Below, piece after piece: positions 33,586-44,516 of a DNA stretch of 64,000 nucleotides. A program made the translations under genes and the position numbers. How positions within the stretch are numbered: position 1 is the stretch's first letter; each line of letters opens with the position of its first letter. The notes beneath the pieces are model-generated. The model made no database searches. It had not been told where the DNA came from and was given only the letters and a program-made list of their open reading frames with translations. Source of the DNA: Mesaphorura yosii (lineage: Eukaryota; Arthropoda; Collembola; Poduromorpha; Tullbergiidae); the NCBI GenBank assembly GCA_009869945.1, contig WIXG01000251.1, forward strand, positions 1 to 64,000, written 5' to 3'.

Positions 33586-34093
33586 ACTTGTAATTTCGAA
33601 TTTGGAATCATTTGAAACAAGCAATTATGAAAGAAAGTCTGGGATTTTGGCGGCCAAGTACGTTAGTCAGCTTGATTTCAGCTTAATTTAGGCGAATGGT
33701 GATTAAAATACTAATTAAGTAATTACGATGAAGGAGTCGTCGAATTTTAAAATTTTATGGGGCGAAGCTGTTGATACCGGCCAAGATGCCCCAAGCGAAC
33801 GGAAAAGTGAAGGCGAAATCGAAAATTGAAGCGGAATCGTCGTTTTAGCGGGCAGGCACGCAATTTTCCAGCGCCGCGCCATTTGTATGAATGTTAGAAA
33901 TATTTCCTATGACAATTTGCCTTCAGGTTCGTATGCTGTCTCGTAGAATTCTCCGAAAATGTCAAAGTCGCTGGTGACTTGGTTTGGATTGGGCCAGAAT
34001 TCGTGTCTCCTTTTTATCATCGATTTTAATCAGTTCTCCGCTTGGTCGGCCACGAATTGACGAATTCTACTTGTAGCCTTCGGCAAATCGTCC
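33586..34093. other. Divergent intergenic region
   Basis: Between head-to-head genes; no gene or repeat recognised. Confidence 0.3.
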
Positions 34094-34696
34094 ATGTATC
34101 AAAGCCCCACAGGTAAGTTATCGAGAAAACGGAAGACCATTGAAAAGGCTTGAATTAAGCAATTTTTTCACTTGAATACAGAAATGGCTTCTTCACCTTC
34201 CACAACAGCAGTGGCGGCACTAGCACTCGGCCCTGGCGCGCTTTCAACTATGTCCTCTCTCGCCCCTCCGTCACTGCCCCTGCCACCTGTCACGGTCACT
34301 GCCGTGAACGTGACAAACGCCACTTCGTCCTCGTCTTGGTCGAACCCGCTTACTGCTCCTGCACCCATGCAAGGGACTCTGGCCGACTTTCTCAATCAGC
34401 TCCTGCTTCAAGCCGAGAACTCAAAGATCCCCGACATCTTCTTCTACAGCGTCATCACGATTCTGGTGCTGATCGCCCTTGGCTGCTCGATTGGGTGCAT
34501 CTGTGCCTGCTGCGACCCACGCAATGGAATCTGTGGCAAATCTCGGGCGCGGCGGTGTGACGGCAACGATCGATGGCGGCGTAGACGGCGCAAGACTTCC
34601 TACGGTCGAAGGTCACGGCGGCTGTACGGCGAATCGGCTCCGTGTAGTGGCGCTGGCGTTGGGACGCGGACGGTCAGCCAAGCACTGGGAGTTTAA
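34094..34696 (+). CDS. Small single-pass membrane protein, unrecognised
   Basis: A tiny first exon (34094-34112, MYQSPT) joins exon 34182-34696 through a 69-bp GT-AG intron, giving 177 residues; the second ATG at 34184 is an alternative start. An Ala/Ser/Pro/Thr-rich N-terminal part with N-glycosylation sequons (NVTNATSSSS) leads to a single membrane segment (IFFYSVITILVLIALGCSIG) followed by CICACCDP, a palmitoylation-prone Cys cluster, and a basic Arg-rich tail. With no signal peptide this looks like a type III membrane protein with extracellular N-terminus. No family recognised. Confidence 0.5.
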
Positions 34697-35169
34697 GCAC
34701 TGATTGATTGTCAATTGTGGTAATCGAATACAAAATTGTCTGCAGTCCGCAATCCGTAAACCGTAAATGAAACGTAATAAAATGAATATCGCTTTCTGAG
34801 AAGAAGATTCTTTGTTCTCTCCTTCTTTTGCTCCTGTACTTCTCTTCTTCGCTTCGTGCTGTACTTTTTCTTTTTCTTCCTACTCCAGCCTCCAGGAGAT
34901 TCCAACTCCTTTCCTTTTACTTTGCCCTCCGGGCCAAAACTGCAAAACGGCTCTGCTCGCTCGCTCGAGCACTCATAAGAAAGGAATGTGCGTTCGTCTT
35001 CGCCTTAGTCCTTCTTTTATCTTTCCAGTTCGAATCTTCTTTCCTTCGCTTCGTCTTTCACGACTCGACTTTAATCTTAATCTGGAGTTTAGTGGTTGTG
35101 ATTGGTGATTATTCACAACCTTATCAGTATTATTCCCGTTCAGTATCCAGTGATTTGCTCGTAGTAGCC
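34697..35169. other. Intergenic, pyrimidine-rich
   Basis: Contains a CT-rich stretch (34800-35060) but no recognised gene; presumably the 5' region of the BTB gene. Confidence 0.3.
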
Positions 35170-37067
35170 ATGGGCACAAATTGCAAGCTGCACTCTGACC
35201 GAGGCGTCCAGAAACTGCTGCAGGACCTTCATCAGCTGCTCCATGAAAGCAAGTCTGCCGATACCGTCTTCTTCGTCGGCGTTAAGGAAGTCCCGATGCC
35301 TTGTCATTCGTTTATGCTCAAGCAGAGGTAAGATTATTAATTGTAGATAAGCTGATAGCTAAAAGTTATCAATTCGAATACATTACATGCTTTGGTCTTC
35401 TTGATCGCAGGTGCAAAAGCTACCGAAGTGACCAGCAGCGATTCCCGTCCACAAGCCCGGAGCTCTTCCAGCTCTTCCTGAATTACGTGTACACCGGCCG
35501 CCTGGCCGTTGAAGAGTCGTGCCTGCTCGATCTTCTCTGCCTCGCCGCCGAGTTCGGGATGGAGGACCTCGAAGAGACCTGCGAGCAACTGATTTACAGC
35601 TGCGTTGAAGGATCGCCGAGCAAAGCATGCCAAGTGCTAAGTAGCGCCGTGTCGAAGAAGCGGAAAATGACAGGCACCGGCGGCACACGTCCTCGCTCGC
35701 TCCAAGCCATCCTGACGCACTGTACTCGCCTCATCGGCGAGTCACCCGCCGAACTCTTCCAGTCCCCCAAATTCCTGTGCATTCCCTCCGACACGCTGAT
35801 CGCAATCGTTTCATCCGACCAACTCTGCCTGGAGGAAGAACAAATTTGGAGGTACGTGCTGAAGTGGGCGCAGTACAACGCAGGAGTCGACACGCCGCTC
35901 CGGGAGTGGAGCGAAGAGGAACGGCTGCAGGTTGCCAAATACCTCAGCCCCGTCATCGGCCACGTCCGCCTCCTCCTTATCGACTCGAGAATCTTCGCGG
36001 AGGAGGTCGAGCCGACGGGCTGCGTGCCGATGGCCCTGAGCCTGGAGAGGTACCGCTTCGCGGCGCTGCAGGCTCCGCTCACTCTCACGACGACGACCAC
36101 AAGCACGCTCCACGCCCACGCCATTCCACGGAAAATGCCAAAACTCTTCCAGTCTTCGCTGATAATCCACAACCCGGCGATGGCGCGAAAATTGAATGAA
36201 TGGCACGGGCAAGCTCAATCCCAAGCAACTACGACGACCGCGGCGGTGGCGGCGGCTACTTCCACAACTTCATGGAAATGCATTTACCGGGCTTCACTCC
36301 ACGGATTCTCAGCCGACGTGTTTCATAAACACTGTGACGGGCACGCGCCGACGTACACGATCGTCCAGGTACAAACAAACAATGCAAACGGCAAAGGCAA
36401 TGCCAACGCCATCGGAAATGGCAGCTGCGCGTGGATTTGTGGCGGCTACACGGACGTGCCATGGAGTCGGCCACGAATGCCAAAATACGTAGCGAGCAGC
36501 AAATCTTTCTTATTCTCACACACCGGCGCCGGTGAGCCCCTCCGCTTCACCATCCAGCGCAAGCACTTTGCAGTCTGTCACCACGAAGAGAGTGGCCCCA
36601 TTTTCGGGGCCGGGGCGGATCTGTACATCGCGTCGAATTGTGACACGCCCGCAGCGGACTCGTACTCGAATATCGGGCACACATACGCGTACACGCACAC
36701 GGCAGCCACGCCGGAAGAGAGCTCGGGCTCGTGCCCGAATCCGAAAGCAAAACCAGGCAACGGAGAGCCTCCGCTGTTGCTGGTCAACGGCAACGGCCAC
36801 GGACCGGGGACGCTGACTCGAAGAACGGGGCCTCCACCTGCAACATTGCCATTGCCACCGACTCCATCGCCTCCTGGAGCTCAGCACAGACTCACGCCGA
36901 CGTACAACTTTACGGTGACGGACTACGAAGTGTTTATCCCGATTCCGGCGGCGGCTGTAGCTGCAGCGATAACGACGACACCCGATGAACCACAACTGCC
37001 AGAGCGCGAGCGCATTCACCTCCATCAGAATGGGAATCCTCATCAGAATGGAAACGGATACAAATAA
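35170..37067 (+). CDS. BTB-BACK-TLDc domain protein
   Basis: Two exons (35170-35327, 35411-37067; 83-bp phase-2 intron) give 604 residues. The N-terminus is a BTB/POZ domain (ADTVFFVG, MPCHSFMLKQR, SPELFQLFLNYVYTGRL) which mediates dimerisation and often cullin-3 binding. A BACK region follows (CEQLIYSCVEG, LCLEEEQIWRYVLKWAQYN). The C-terminal third is a TLDc domain (IYRASLHGFSADVFHKHCDG, GGYTDVPWS, SFLFS, SGPIFGAGADLYIASN, ending FTVTDYEVF). A Pro/Gly/Asn-rich insertion of about 100 residues separates the last TLDc strand from the rest. TLDc domains occur in oxidative-stress protectors and in V-ATPase regulators. AATAAA lies at about 37130. Confidence 0.85.
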
Positions 37068-38324
37068 TTTAAGAATCCCTTGACTTGTTTTATGCCTTCC
37101 CCGCCTTTTACCTTTGTGAAAATGTAAATAATAAATTAAACTGTCCGTCCAACGTCGTCACTCATGTGCATAAACAACTAAAAATCTAAAAATGCAGCAG
37201 TTTCCTGTTGTCGGTTGCGGTGTGTGGCGATGGCGTGCATTGACTCAGGCTCTGACTGGAGTAATCAACTAATTAACTTGTCAGTTAGCGCAAACCTGAC
37301 TCGCGTCAACCTGCTTGTGTTTTACTTTTGATCTCCCTTGAACTCTTTCTGGTGCCAGTGCGAGCAGAGAACAAGGCCCCATTGTTGGCAGTCTTCGATT
37401 GTATAAAAGCAGAAGCCAGACCTTGACAATGAATTCCATTCGTGCTGGGAACTTTTGTTAATTTCCTTGTGCTGTGCTTTTCGTCTTTTTCGTAGTTGGC
37501 AATTGTTGGTATTAAGTTCGGGTAAGTTCCATAATTACTGCGGTTATCATGCAGTTCTTTAAATAGAATCAGAAGTCTTGACTGTCTTGGTTTGTGTGCC
37601 GTCGTCGTGTTGAAGGCCGCCACTTCATTAAGCAATTGACAATCGGCAAATATTTACTGCTTACCGAGCACTTGTCTCCTCGTTCTCGTGCTTTATTGTT
37701 CCCGCACGAGTTGAGGTTTTGGCTTGATGACTGATGACACAATTGACGAAGCGACGCGAGCAATTTGAAGAGAAGAGAATGAGTTGACAGATTCTCATGT
37801 TCTCGCCTCGGCATGATTTTTCTGTAAAAACTTTGCGAATGCGAATGATTTGAAATAAATACAATGCAAGACCACAGTCCGAGGCGAGTCGAAATCGCGG
37901 AAACCCCGCAAAGACAAAGTCTTTACTTTACGATGTCTCGTGCTTTTGTGTGTTCACTGGCAACTGGCTATTAGGCTCTTTACTGAATTACTAACGACTT
38001 AATTCACTTAATTCACTGGACAATGACAATGAAAAAGTCGGTGTCGGTACAGCAGTAAAGTCATCACGCTAATTACGCAAGCAAGCAACGGAGATGCGAT
38101 CGCATGACACAACAATCTGCTATCTACGAACTTACCAGTCAACTTAACTTGCCATTGCAATTGCATTGTCAGTGAATATTTGCTTTACTCTCATTTCTGT
38201 TCTGTTTCAGTGTCCAGTGTTTGTTCTGACGCGCCTGGAGAAAGAACAAGTACAACAATCACATCAGGAGGATCAAGATCCTTATCAGTAAAGCGATTGT
38301 CCATGCAATTGCAGTGAAGTTATA
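37068..38324. other. Intergenic
   Basis: No gene recognised; minus-strand open frames at 37306-37864 lack coherence. Presumed promoter of the lipocalin gene lies at the right end. Confidence 0.3.
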
Positions 38325-39081
38325 ATGGAGCTATCATTCAAAGTAATTACTTTGCTGAGTCACCTGCTGATCTTGGCCACCAACACTCAGGCGCAGTACG
38401 TCACCGTCGGCCGCTGCCCCAAACTGTCTGGAATCCAGAACTTCAACACGACCGCCGTAAGTTAATTAACCAGTAGGCCAGTAGATTGCGTACTTATCAG
38501 TAAATTTAATTTTGTAGTGATTCTGAATTGAACTCGGTCGTATTTTTGTCTTTTAGTATCAAGGTCTTTGGTACGAAGTCGAAAAGTACTGGTTCGTGTT
38601 CGAGACGACGACTTCCTGCGTCCGAGTTACGTACCACAATTCGACGAGCGCCGACGGGAGTTTCCCCGTGGAAATCCTGCAGTACGACCACCTGACTCGA
38701 CAGACGTTCAATAATCCCGGGCTCACGCGATTCGCAGAGGCTGGTCGAGATGGGAGCGGTGACTTTGTGCTGGACCTGGTCATCACGCAGTCACCGATCC
38801 CGTTCACCGTCAAGTGGCCGTACCTCGTGCTCGGTACGGACTACTCGAGCTTCACGATCAAGTGGAGCTGTCGGCAGGCGGGGCCCCTCCAGGTGCAGAA
38901 TATTTGGATCCTCTCCCGGGACACGGAGTACAGACAGAAAACGAAGAAGCAGGTGTACGCAATTCTCAAGAAACTCGGGATCGCCACGCACCCGCTGCGA
39001 AGGTCAGATTTGAGGAGCTGCCCCGAGAAGGAAGGTACGGTGGAGCATCACGGCGATGAACAGAACACAATCAGCGATTAA
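38325..39081 (+). CDS. Apolipoprotein D-type lipocalin
   Basis: Two exons (38325-38456, 38557-39081; 100-bp phase-0 intron) give 218 residues. A signal peptide (MELSFKVITLLSHLLILATN) precedes a Cys-Pro and the lipocalin GxW motif in YQGLWYEVEKYWF, then a series of beta-strands with paired Cys (CVRVTYHN, YLVLGTDYSSFTIKWSC), a WILSRDTEY strand and a C-terminal helix ending in RSDLRSCPE. The order matches ApoD, Lazarillo and insecticyanin-like lipocalins that carry small hydrophobic ligands such as lipids, pigments or pheromones. The intron position right before the GxW motif is also typical of lipocalin genes. Confidence 0.88.
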
Positions 39082-39599
39082 TTTGCTTGCGTTATCTCTG
39101 CTGTGCTTCCTAAACTACATTTATGCAGAAGATTATCATTAAACATGCTCGTAAATAAGTCACCCTGCAGTTGCTCCATGTAGATAATGGTCTTATCTAC
39201 GGGAAATAGACAATTGCTTCCTAACCCACGTAGCATTCAAGCTTCAACGAAGCTCCGAATTTGCTCTCAAGCAACGCAGTACATAGTACATAGAACGGGT
39301 AGCTTTCGCGATAGCTTCTCGGAGCTACGCAAATCCAAGTTTAGCGGAGTAACTTTTGCGAAGCTACGAAGGACTTCAAAAGTATGTCGAATCGGAGTGA
39401 AGTCGCCATTGTTCGGATTGTGCAGGCTTCATCGCGCGTGCTTTGATTATTTATTTGCTTCGTGAGTATTGAAGAAGTCAGACGTACTGCTGCGGCTTTT
39501 GAATTACTTGCAAGTTTATTCCAGATGAAAATTACAATTAATTGGAGCTTTAGTTAATGTACAAAAACTTAAATTACAACTATTTATACAGTTAACTTA
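39082..39599. other. Intergenic
   Basis: No gene seen. GCTACGAAG-like words recur at 39300-39380 without clear periodicity. Confidence 0.3.
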
Positions 39600-40792
39600 A
39601 TGGTGTCGTTTCTTGACTCTCTTCGTACGCACTGCTCTAATCTTCGCCATCAACTCACTCATCCTGGGCTCATCGTGAAAGTCAACGTACCTCTCTTCGT
39701 AAGCACACTTCCTATCTTTATCAAATTCTACAAAACTTTGGAGCCCCGGTTTCAGGCTTAATGGTAGAATTTCTTAAAACCAGTTTCCCAGTTTACATTG
39801 CATCAATTTCTGGATCTTGAACCCCTGCCTGAATGTCAATATCGTAAGTAAGTTAAATCGTTGTAAGAGTTTTCCTTCTCATTATCACCGCCAATCAAGA
39901 CTACAAGTTGGTTATTGACTAACTCTTCAACTTTTGCGGTGACTTCTTCAAGTTTAGGATATTTGGAATTTTCCAAATTGAGATTGAACCCATTGCACTT
40001 AATTGCGTACTCGTTAAAGTTAAAGCTGTTACCAGCATGATACACATTGGATTTATAAATAGTTTGCTGGTTATGATCAACTACTGTGTTGCATCTGAAA
40101 GCAGCATATAGTTTAGTTTATGGTAAATGCAAACAGGCATGCAAGAAGAGAAGGGGGCGGCAGTCGTGCCACAGAAGTCGCATTCGAAAAAAGACCGAGT
40201 CTCGTTTCGTCGAGTTGTCATTTAAACATTTTTCAGTGAAATAAAGTCCTTCCAGGATCTTCCAGTTAAAATCAATCGTTTCAGTGCCCGATTCTTTCAT
40301 TTATCTCGCCTTCATCCGTTATTTCGCGTCGAGTCCGGTAAGCGCGCGTCTAACTTTGCCGCGAAGCCGCGCGGCGCAGCGAAGCACGGCACAGCACCTC
40401 ACCATACGCTTCAATATTAGAACTGCCACAGAACCACATTCCAGCTCGCCATTCTTCAGTGTAATGGTCTTGCAATCGAAGAACACGTAGTTTGTTGGAA
40501 AATACTTCTCAAAGCATGTCCTTTTAACGTGACGATTCATTGGAAACTCCCTCCATTCCTCAGACACGACAGTTTAAGCCTCCGAAGAGACTGCTTTTGC
40601 CGTTTGAGGAACTTCGGATTCGTCTCCTTTGCGTTTGGATTCTTGATAAGCTCGTCGTTTCTCGCAGGCTTTAATTTCTTCTAGTATGTTGCCTACATTT
40701 CCCGGAAACCGTGCCTGGGAAAGCTGGCAGATGATCAAAACAAGAAAAATACATGAAAAAATGTTTGAAAATCTGTGGTAATTCCCAATCAA
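39600..40792 (-). pseudogene. Decayed gene resembling a DEDDh exonuclease (ISG20/REX-like)
   Basis: Minus-strand pieces appear to form one eroded gene. The first (from 40792) has a helical region FPGNVGNILEEIKACEKRRA, a TAA at about 40574, then continues in frame with CFEKYFPTNYVFFDCKTITL, which resembles the first strand of RNase H-fold exonucleases although the usual Asp-x-Glu is not kept. Around 40100-39836 another frame gives TVVDHNQQTIYKSNVYHAG, then AIKCNGFNL and LEEVTAKVEELVNNQLVVLI, like the ISG20/REX middle region. A further shift leads to DIDIQAGVQDPEID and a last basic segment (FVEFDKDRKCAYEERYVDFH) ending at about 39600. Frame changes, an in-frame stop and missing catalytic residues point to a pseudogene. 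The family assignment is weak; a mobile-element origin is also possible. Confidence 0.3.
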
Positions 40793-43113
40793 GGCTTTCG
40801 GGAAAAGTGAGCAACATACTTGGTAATATCTGAGAGTCCAAAAAAGTCATCCCCACTCGATTCTGATCAGTATTGCGGGAGGAGATAGTTTGGGCGCAAA
40901 GTGGTTTTTATAAAGGGTTTTCCCATCTCAAGTACAAGTTTTTAATCGCCCTGACGGTCGCGTTAATCTCGAATGCACTTGGATTTGGATTTTCGGAGCT
41001 CCAGTTTCATTTTCAAATCCTGTCGCCTGAACGAACTTCAGGAGTCATTTGTTCGAGGCTGACATTGACGTTCTTTAAATTCGTGAACGAAATAAACTTT
41101 ATTTCATTCGACAATGCAGGGACCCCGTTTTGAGACTTTTCGACTTAGATTCAAGCACCACAGATTGTCTTCGAACTCAATGCCGAAATTTGCATTTTGA
41201 ATTGGTGCTGAGCGGCTAACTCTATAAAGACGCTGACATTTCCTCCATCTGGCTTTCGCGAAAACGATACCGATTAGATGCTACCTAATTTTAGTTACAG
41301 TTTCAACGCTTTTCGTTGTCAATTTCAATGTAAAATCAATACTGAAGTTGGTCGGGAAAACACGAGGGATTGTAACCTGCGAGTGGCGAAGGCTGTTGAC
41401 TGAATTACTGGGCATGCAGTTTCATCGACCTGCCTACATATTGAATTATTTTATAGGGCTCTAGAGCAGCCTCTGCCTTCTATGGGACCCGACAATACCT
41501 TCCCTTTTACTTACCAGTGCCGGCAGCCGCGTGTCTTGTGAACTCATGACGGACGCCATTTACACTTCGACAACGGAACTGGATTTTTATGAACCTCGTT
41601 ATAAACTTAGTAATTCCCTTCAGATTCGCACAAACTGATAAACTAATTCAGAGTAGTTTTTGTGCAAACTCTCGAGTGCTGATGTGAATGAGGCTTTTGT
41701 CCCTGAGATAAGGCATGCTTTTTGTGTTAAAAATAGACGGAGACCACAGCTTCTTAGCTGGGCTACTGCCTTGTGTATGCAAATTAATTGGCACTGTCCG
41801 ATCATGTCCATCCTGTATTGACAACGCTTAAGCGTTGTCAATATTTAATTACGTGCACATTATGCACCAACTTGCGCAGATTCAATCTAAGAACAGTCCA
41901 ACCCCTTCGGACCTTGACTCCTGACAGCGGGCGCCAATCGCGGATGAAGGATCATAAATTTGTAGTAATCCTCAGAAGGATTTCTAGCTCGAAGCAAAGT
42001 AATTGTCCCTGGAAGAGACCGGTAACCTTCTAACTCTAAAATTTGTAACACGCTCGAACTCCGGACAGCATGTGGAGGCTAATTCGGTGAGATCGATACG
42101 AAAATTTGCGAAAACGCGCGAAATGTATCGTGATTTGTTGCAACTTAAGGACGAAGAGTCTTTTAATAAGGAACGTTACAATGTTGCAATGAAGAATGAC
42201 CATGGCATTAATAGCAGGCAAGAAGCAGGCCAGCGTACGCGTGCCGCGTGCCATGCCGGTGCTTTGACGCGATTCACTCGTGCTCATCACGAAAGATGAG
42301 AAGACAAATGCATAGATGCTAAAAATAATCTCAGCCACGGCAAAGCAAAGAAAGGCAAAGGTAAATCTTTTGTTCGTGGCCTTCGTGTCTGTATCAGTTT
42401 TCACTCACTGCTCAAGACGACTCGAGTTCGAGAAAGAAGAGGACAGAATTCCCGTCACAGCCAGTCACGGATCATCGCTTTAATTACTCGCAATGAAATC
42501 TCAGATTCTTATCTCGTTCAAAATCGTGGTTGACATTGATTATTTCATTTCCACGTTGTGTTTGTATTTATGAAGTCGTTTACACTTGTCATTCATTCGC
42601 TGCTGCTGCTTGCTGCTTATGCTAATCTTCATCTTTCGTGTTTAGTCCACTTTGCTTGTTGTTGTCTTGATTTCTCTGAATTTGAGTGCTGAATTGATCC
42701 AAATTTGAAATAATGAATTGATCTCTTTTTGAAGACAAAGGCAATTATTGTCATCGAATCTGAGTCGGGTCAAGTCCAAGCGGCAGTGACAATTGCGGCT
42801 TGCCATTTGCGACTGCAATTAAATTTTGTCCCAGTTTACAAACTAACACCGAAATCAGAATTCAGAAGACAATCATTCCTAATCATGACGATCTTGATTT
42901 CTCTGCTTAGCTAATCATTGGCAATGCAGATCAGCCAATTCTCGACTATAAAAATGGAGTACGAGTCGGGAGAATTCGAAGCAGTTGTAAATCACCATCA
43001 ATTAAGGCTAGTTGAGCTCAGGAACCGTCGTGCAGTCAGATCAGTGCAGTTCCTCTTCAGATCAGTGATTAGTGCCGGTGAATATTAAGTTGGTGTTGGT
43101 CAGCGTTAGTATC
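40793..43113. other. Long intergenic stretch with a perfect palindrome
   Basis: No gene supported. A perfect 28-bp palindrome (arm TATTGACAACGCTT) lies at 41816-41843. A minus-strand open frame at 42036-42404 has two hydrophobic stretches but no ATG at its beginning and no splice partner I could find. Confidence 0.35.
41816..41843. repeat. Perfect 28-bp palindrome
   Basis: TATTGACAACGCTT followed directly by its complement AAGCGTTGTCAATA, without spacer. It can form a cruciform or a dimeric protein site. Confidence 0.85.
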
Positions 43114-43624
43114 ATGTGTCCGCGTCGTCTTCGATTCGACGTGCTGCTTGCAATCGGAATATTCATTTATCTCACGTCTCCAGTGCTGAGTTCGTACGAG
43201 GCGGAGCCACATCGTAAGTTAAGAACCATTACCAATGCAATAGTTTCATTGGCTTGGCTAATTAACTAAATTGACATTATTTGATTCATTAACAGATTAC
43301 GGAACACATCATCACTCGCCACATGTCGCCGGGCACGGTCACGGCCAGGGTTGGAATGCCCAAACTGGCTCCTATTACCACTACCACGTCCCACTCGTCG
43401 GCCAGCAGCAGTATCACCCCGAACCCCACCACGACAAGCACATCCTCTGGATCCTGGCCCTCATCCCACTCGCCCTCCTCGCCCTCCTTCCACTCCTCTT
43501 CCTCAAACTCCTTCCTCTCTTCCTGATCCCGACTGGTCTTGCCCTCCTCGCCCTCCTTCTACCTGGTGGGATGATGATGATGATGATGGCCATGATGATG
43601 ATGATGGGAATGGCCGCCATGCCC

Positions 43625-43660
<36 letters not shown>

Positions 43661-44516
43661 GGCGGTGGCATGATGATGATGCCCCCGATGAAGAGGGACA
43701 TGTCCGGCATGTTTGGAGCCGACGGCATTAGTCAGCAGATGAAGACCATTGGCGAGCTTCTGTTTGGGGACGTCACCCAGATTGTCGACCGATATTCGAG
43801 GTAAGTTTGCTTTTAACCTTTCAAAACTCGTCATTCATTGAGCACGATTTGACTGGAAATTCTTTTATAATTACAGGTCCCTCGACCTTGACAAATGCCC
43901 TGAACGCATCTCGTGCGAGATTGGGAGCGCTCTCTTTCCACCAAACGCATCGCGAACCTCCACCGCTCGCTCCTTCATGAATTACGTGTTGGAGAACGCC
44001 GTGCCGACTGGGAAAACGAGGGACTGGCTCACGACATGTGGCGACGCGCTGTTTGTGGGATCCGAATCGAGCAGCTGTGGGAGCTATCACTGCCGCCCGT
44101 CGTTCAGGCTGTATCCCGATGCCGGGTCGGATGCTGGCTACAACAAGGAATACTACAACTACAGCCAGCATGGCACGCCCAAACTTCAGCAGCCAGTTGC
44201 AGCTGTATCGGCGACGTCGGCTACTTCGGATTTCACACCAAAGCCAAGCACCCTGAAAAAGAGGACCAAGACAAAGTTCAAGACAATGAACCCATCGACA
44301 GCAACAGCGAGCACCGTCGCTGATTATCAACAGCTGTACAAAAGCAACGGCACATCGTCCGTGCTTCCGTCCGACACGAAAGCAGATCGAATCTCGTCGT
44401 TCCCTTACTCGTACTACGACTCGGCAGCAGCAGCAACGCAGCCCAACGAAGCTGAGAACGAACTCCGGTCGAATCAGCTGTACAGAAGATTCGGGACGCA
44501 GGTTGTACGTATTTGA
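43114..44516 (+). CDS. Secretory-pathway protein with a methionine-rich tract
   Basis: Three exons (43114-43213, 43296-43800, 43877-44516; introns 82 and 76 bp, phases 1 and 2) give 414 residues. A signal peptide (FDVLLAIGIFIYLTSPVLSS) is followed by a His/Gly/Tyr-rich segment (YGTHHHSPHVAGHGHGQGW), then about 40 very hydrophobic residues of Leu/Pro/Ile (residues 83-123) and, from about 126 to 175, a tract with about 32 Met including a run of twelve, broken by Gly, Ala and Pro. The C-terminal part has four or more Cys (DKCPERISCEIG, WLTTCGDALF, SSCGSYHC), Tyr/Ser-rich low complexity and ends RFGTQVVRI. The plus-strand reading is supported by the leader and consistent splicing; the His-rich frame on the other strand is its shadow. 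Family not recognised. Met and His suggest copper binding, but this is inference. Confidence 0.75.

Noticed and set aside
42036..42404. Minus-strand open frame with two hydrophobic stretches
   Set aside because: No ATG at its beginning, no family likeness and no partner exons.
43559..43834. His-rich minus-strand frame
   Set aside because: It is the complement of the ATG-run exon; the plus-strand frame has leader, splice sites and a coherent continuation.
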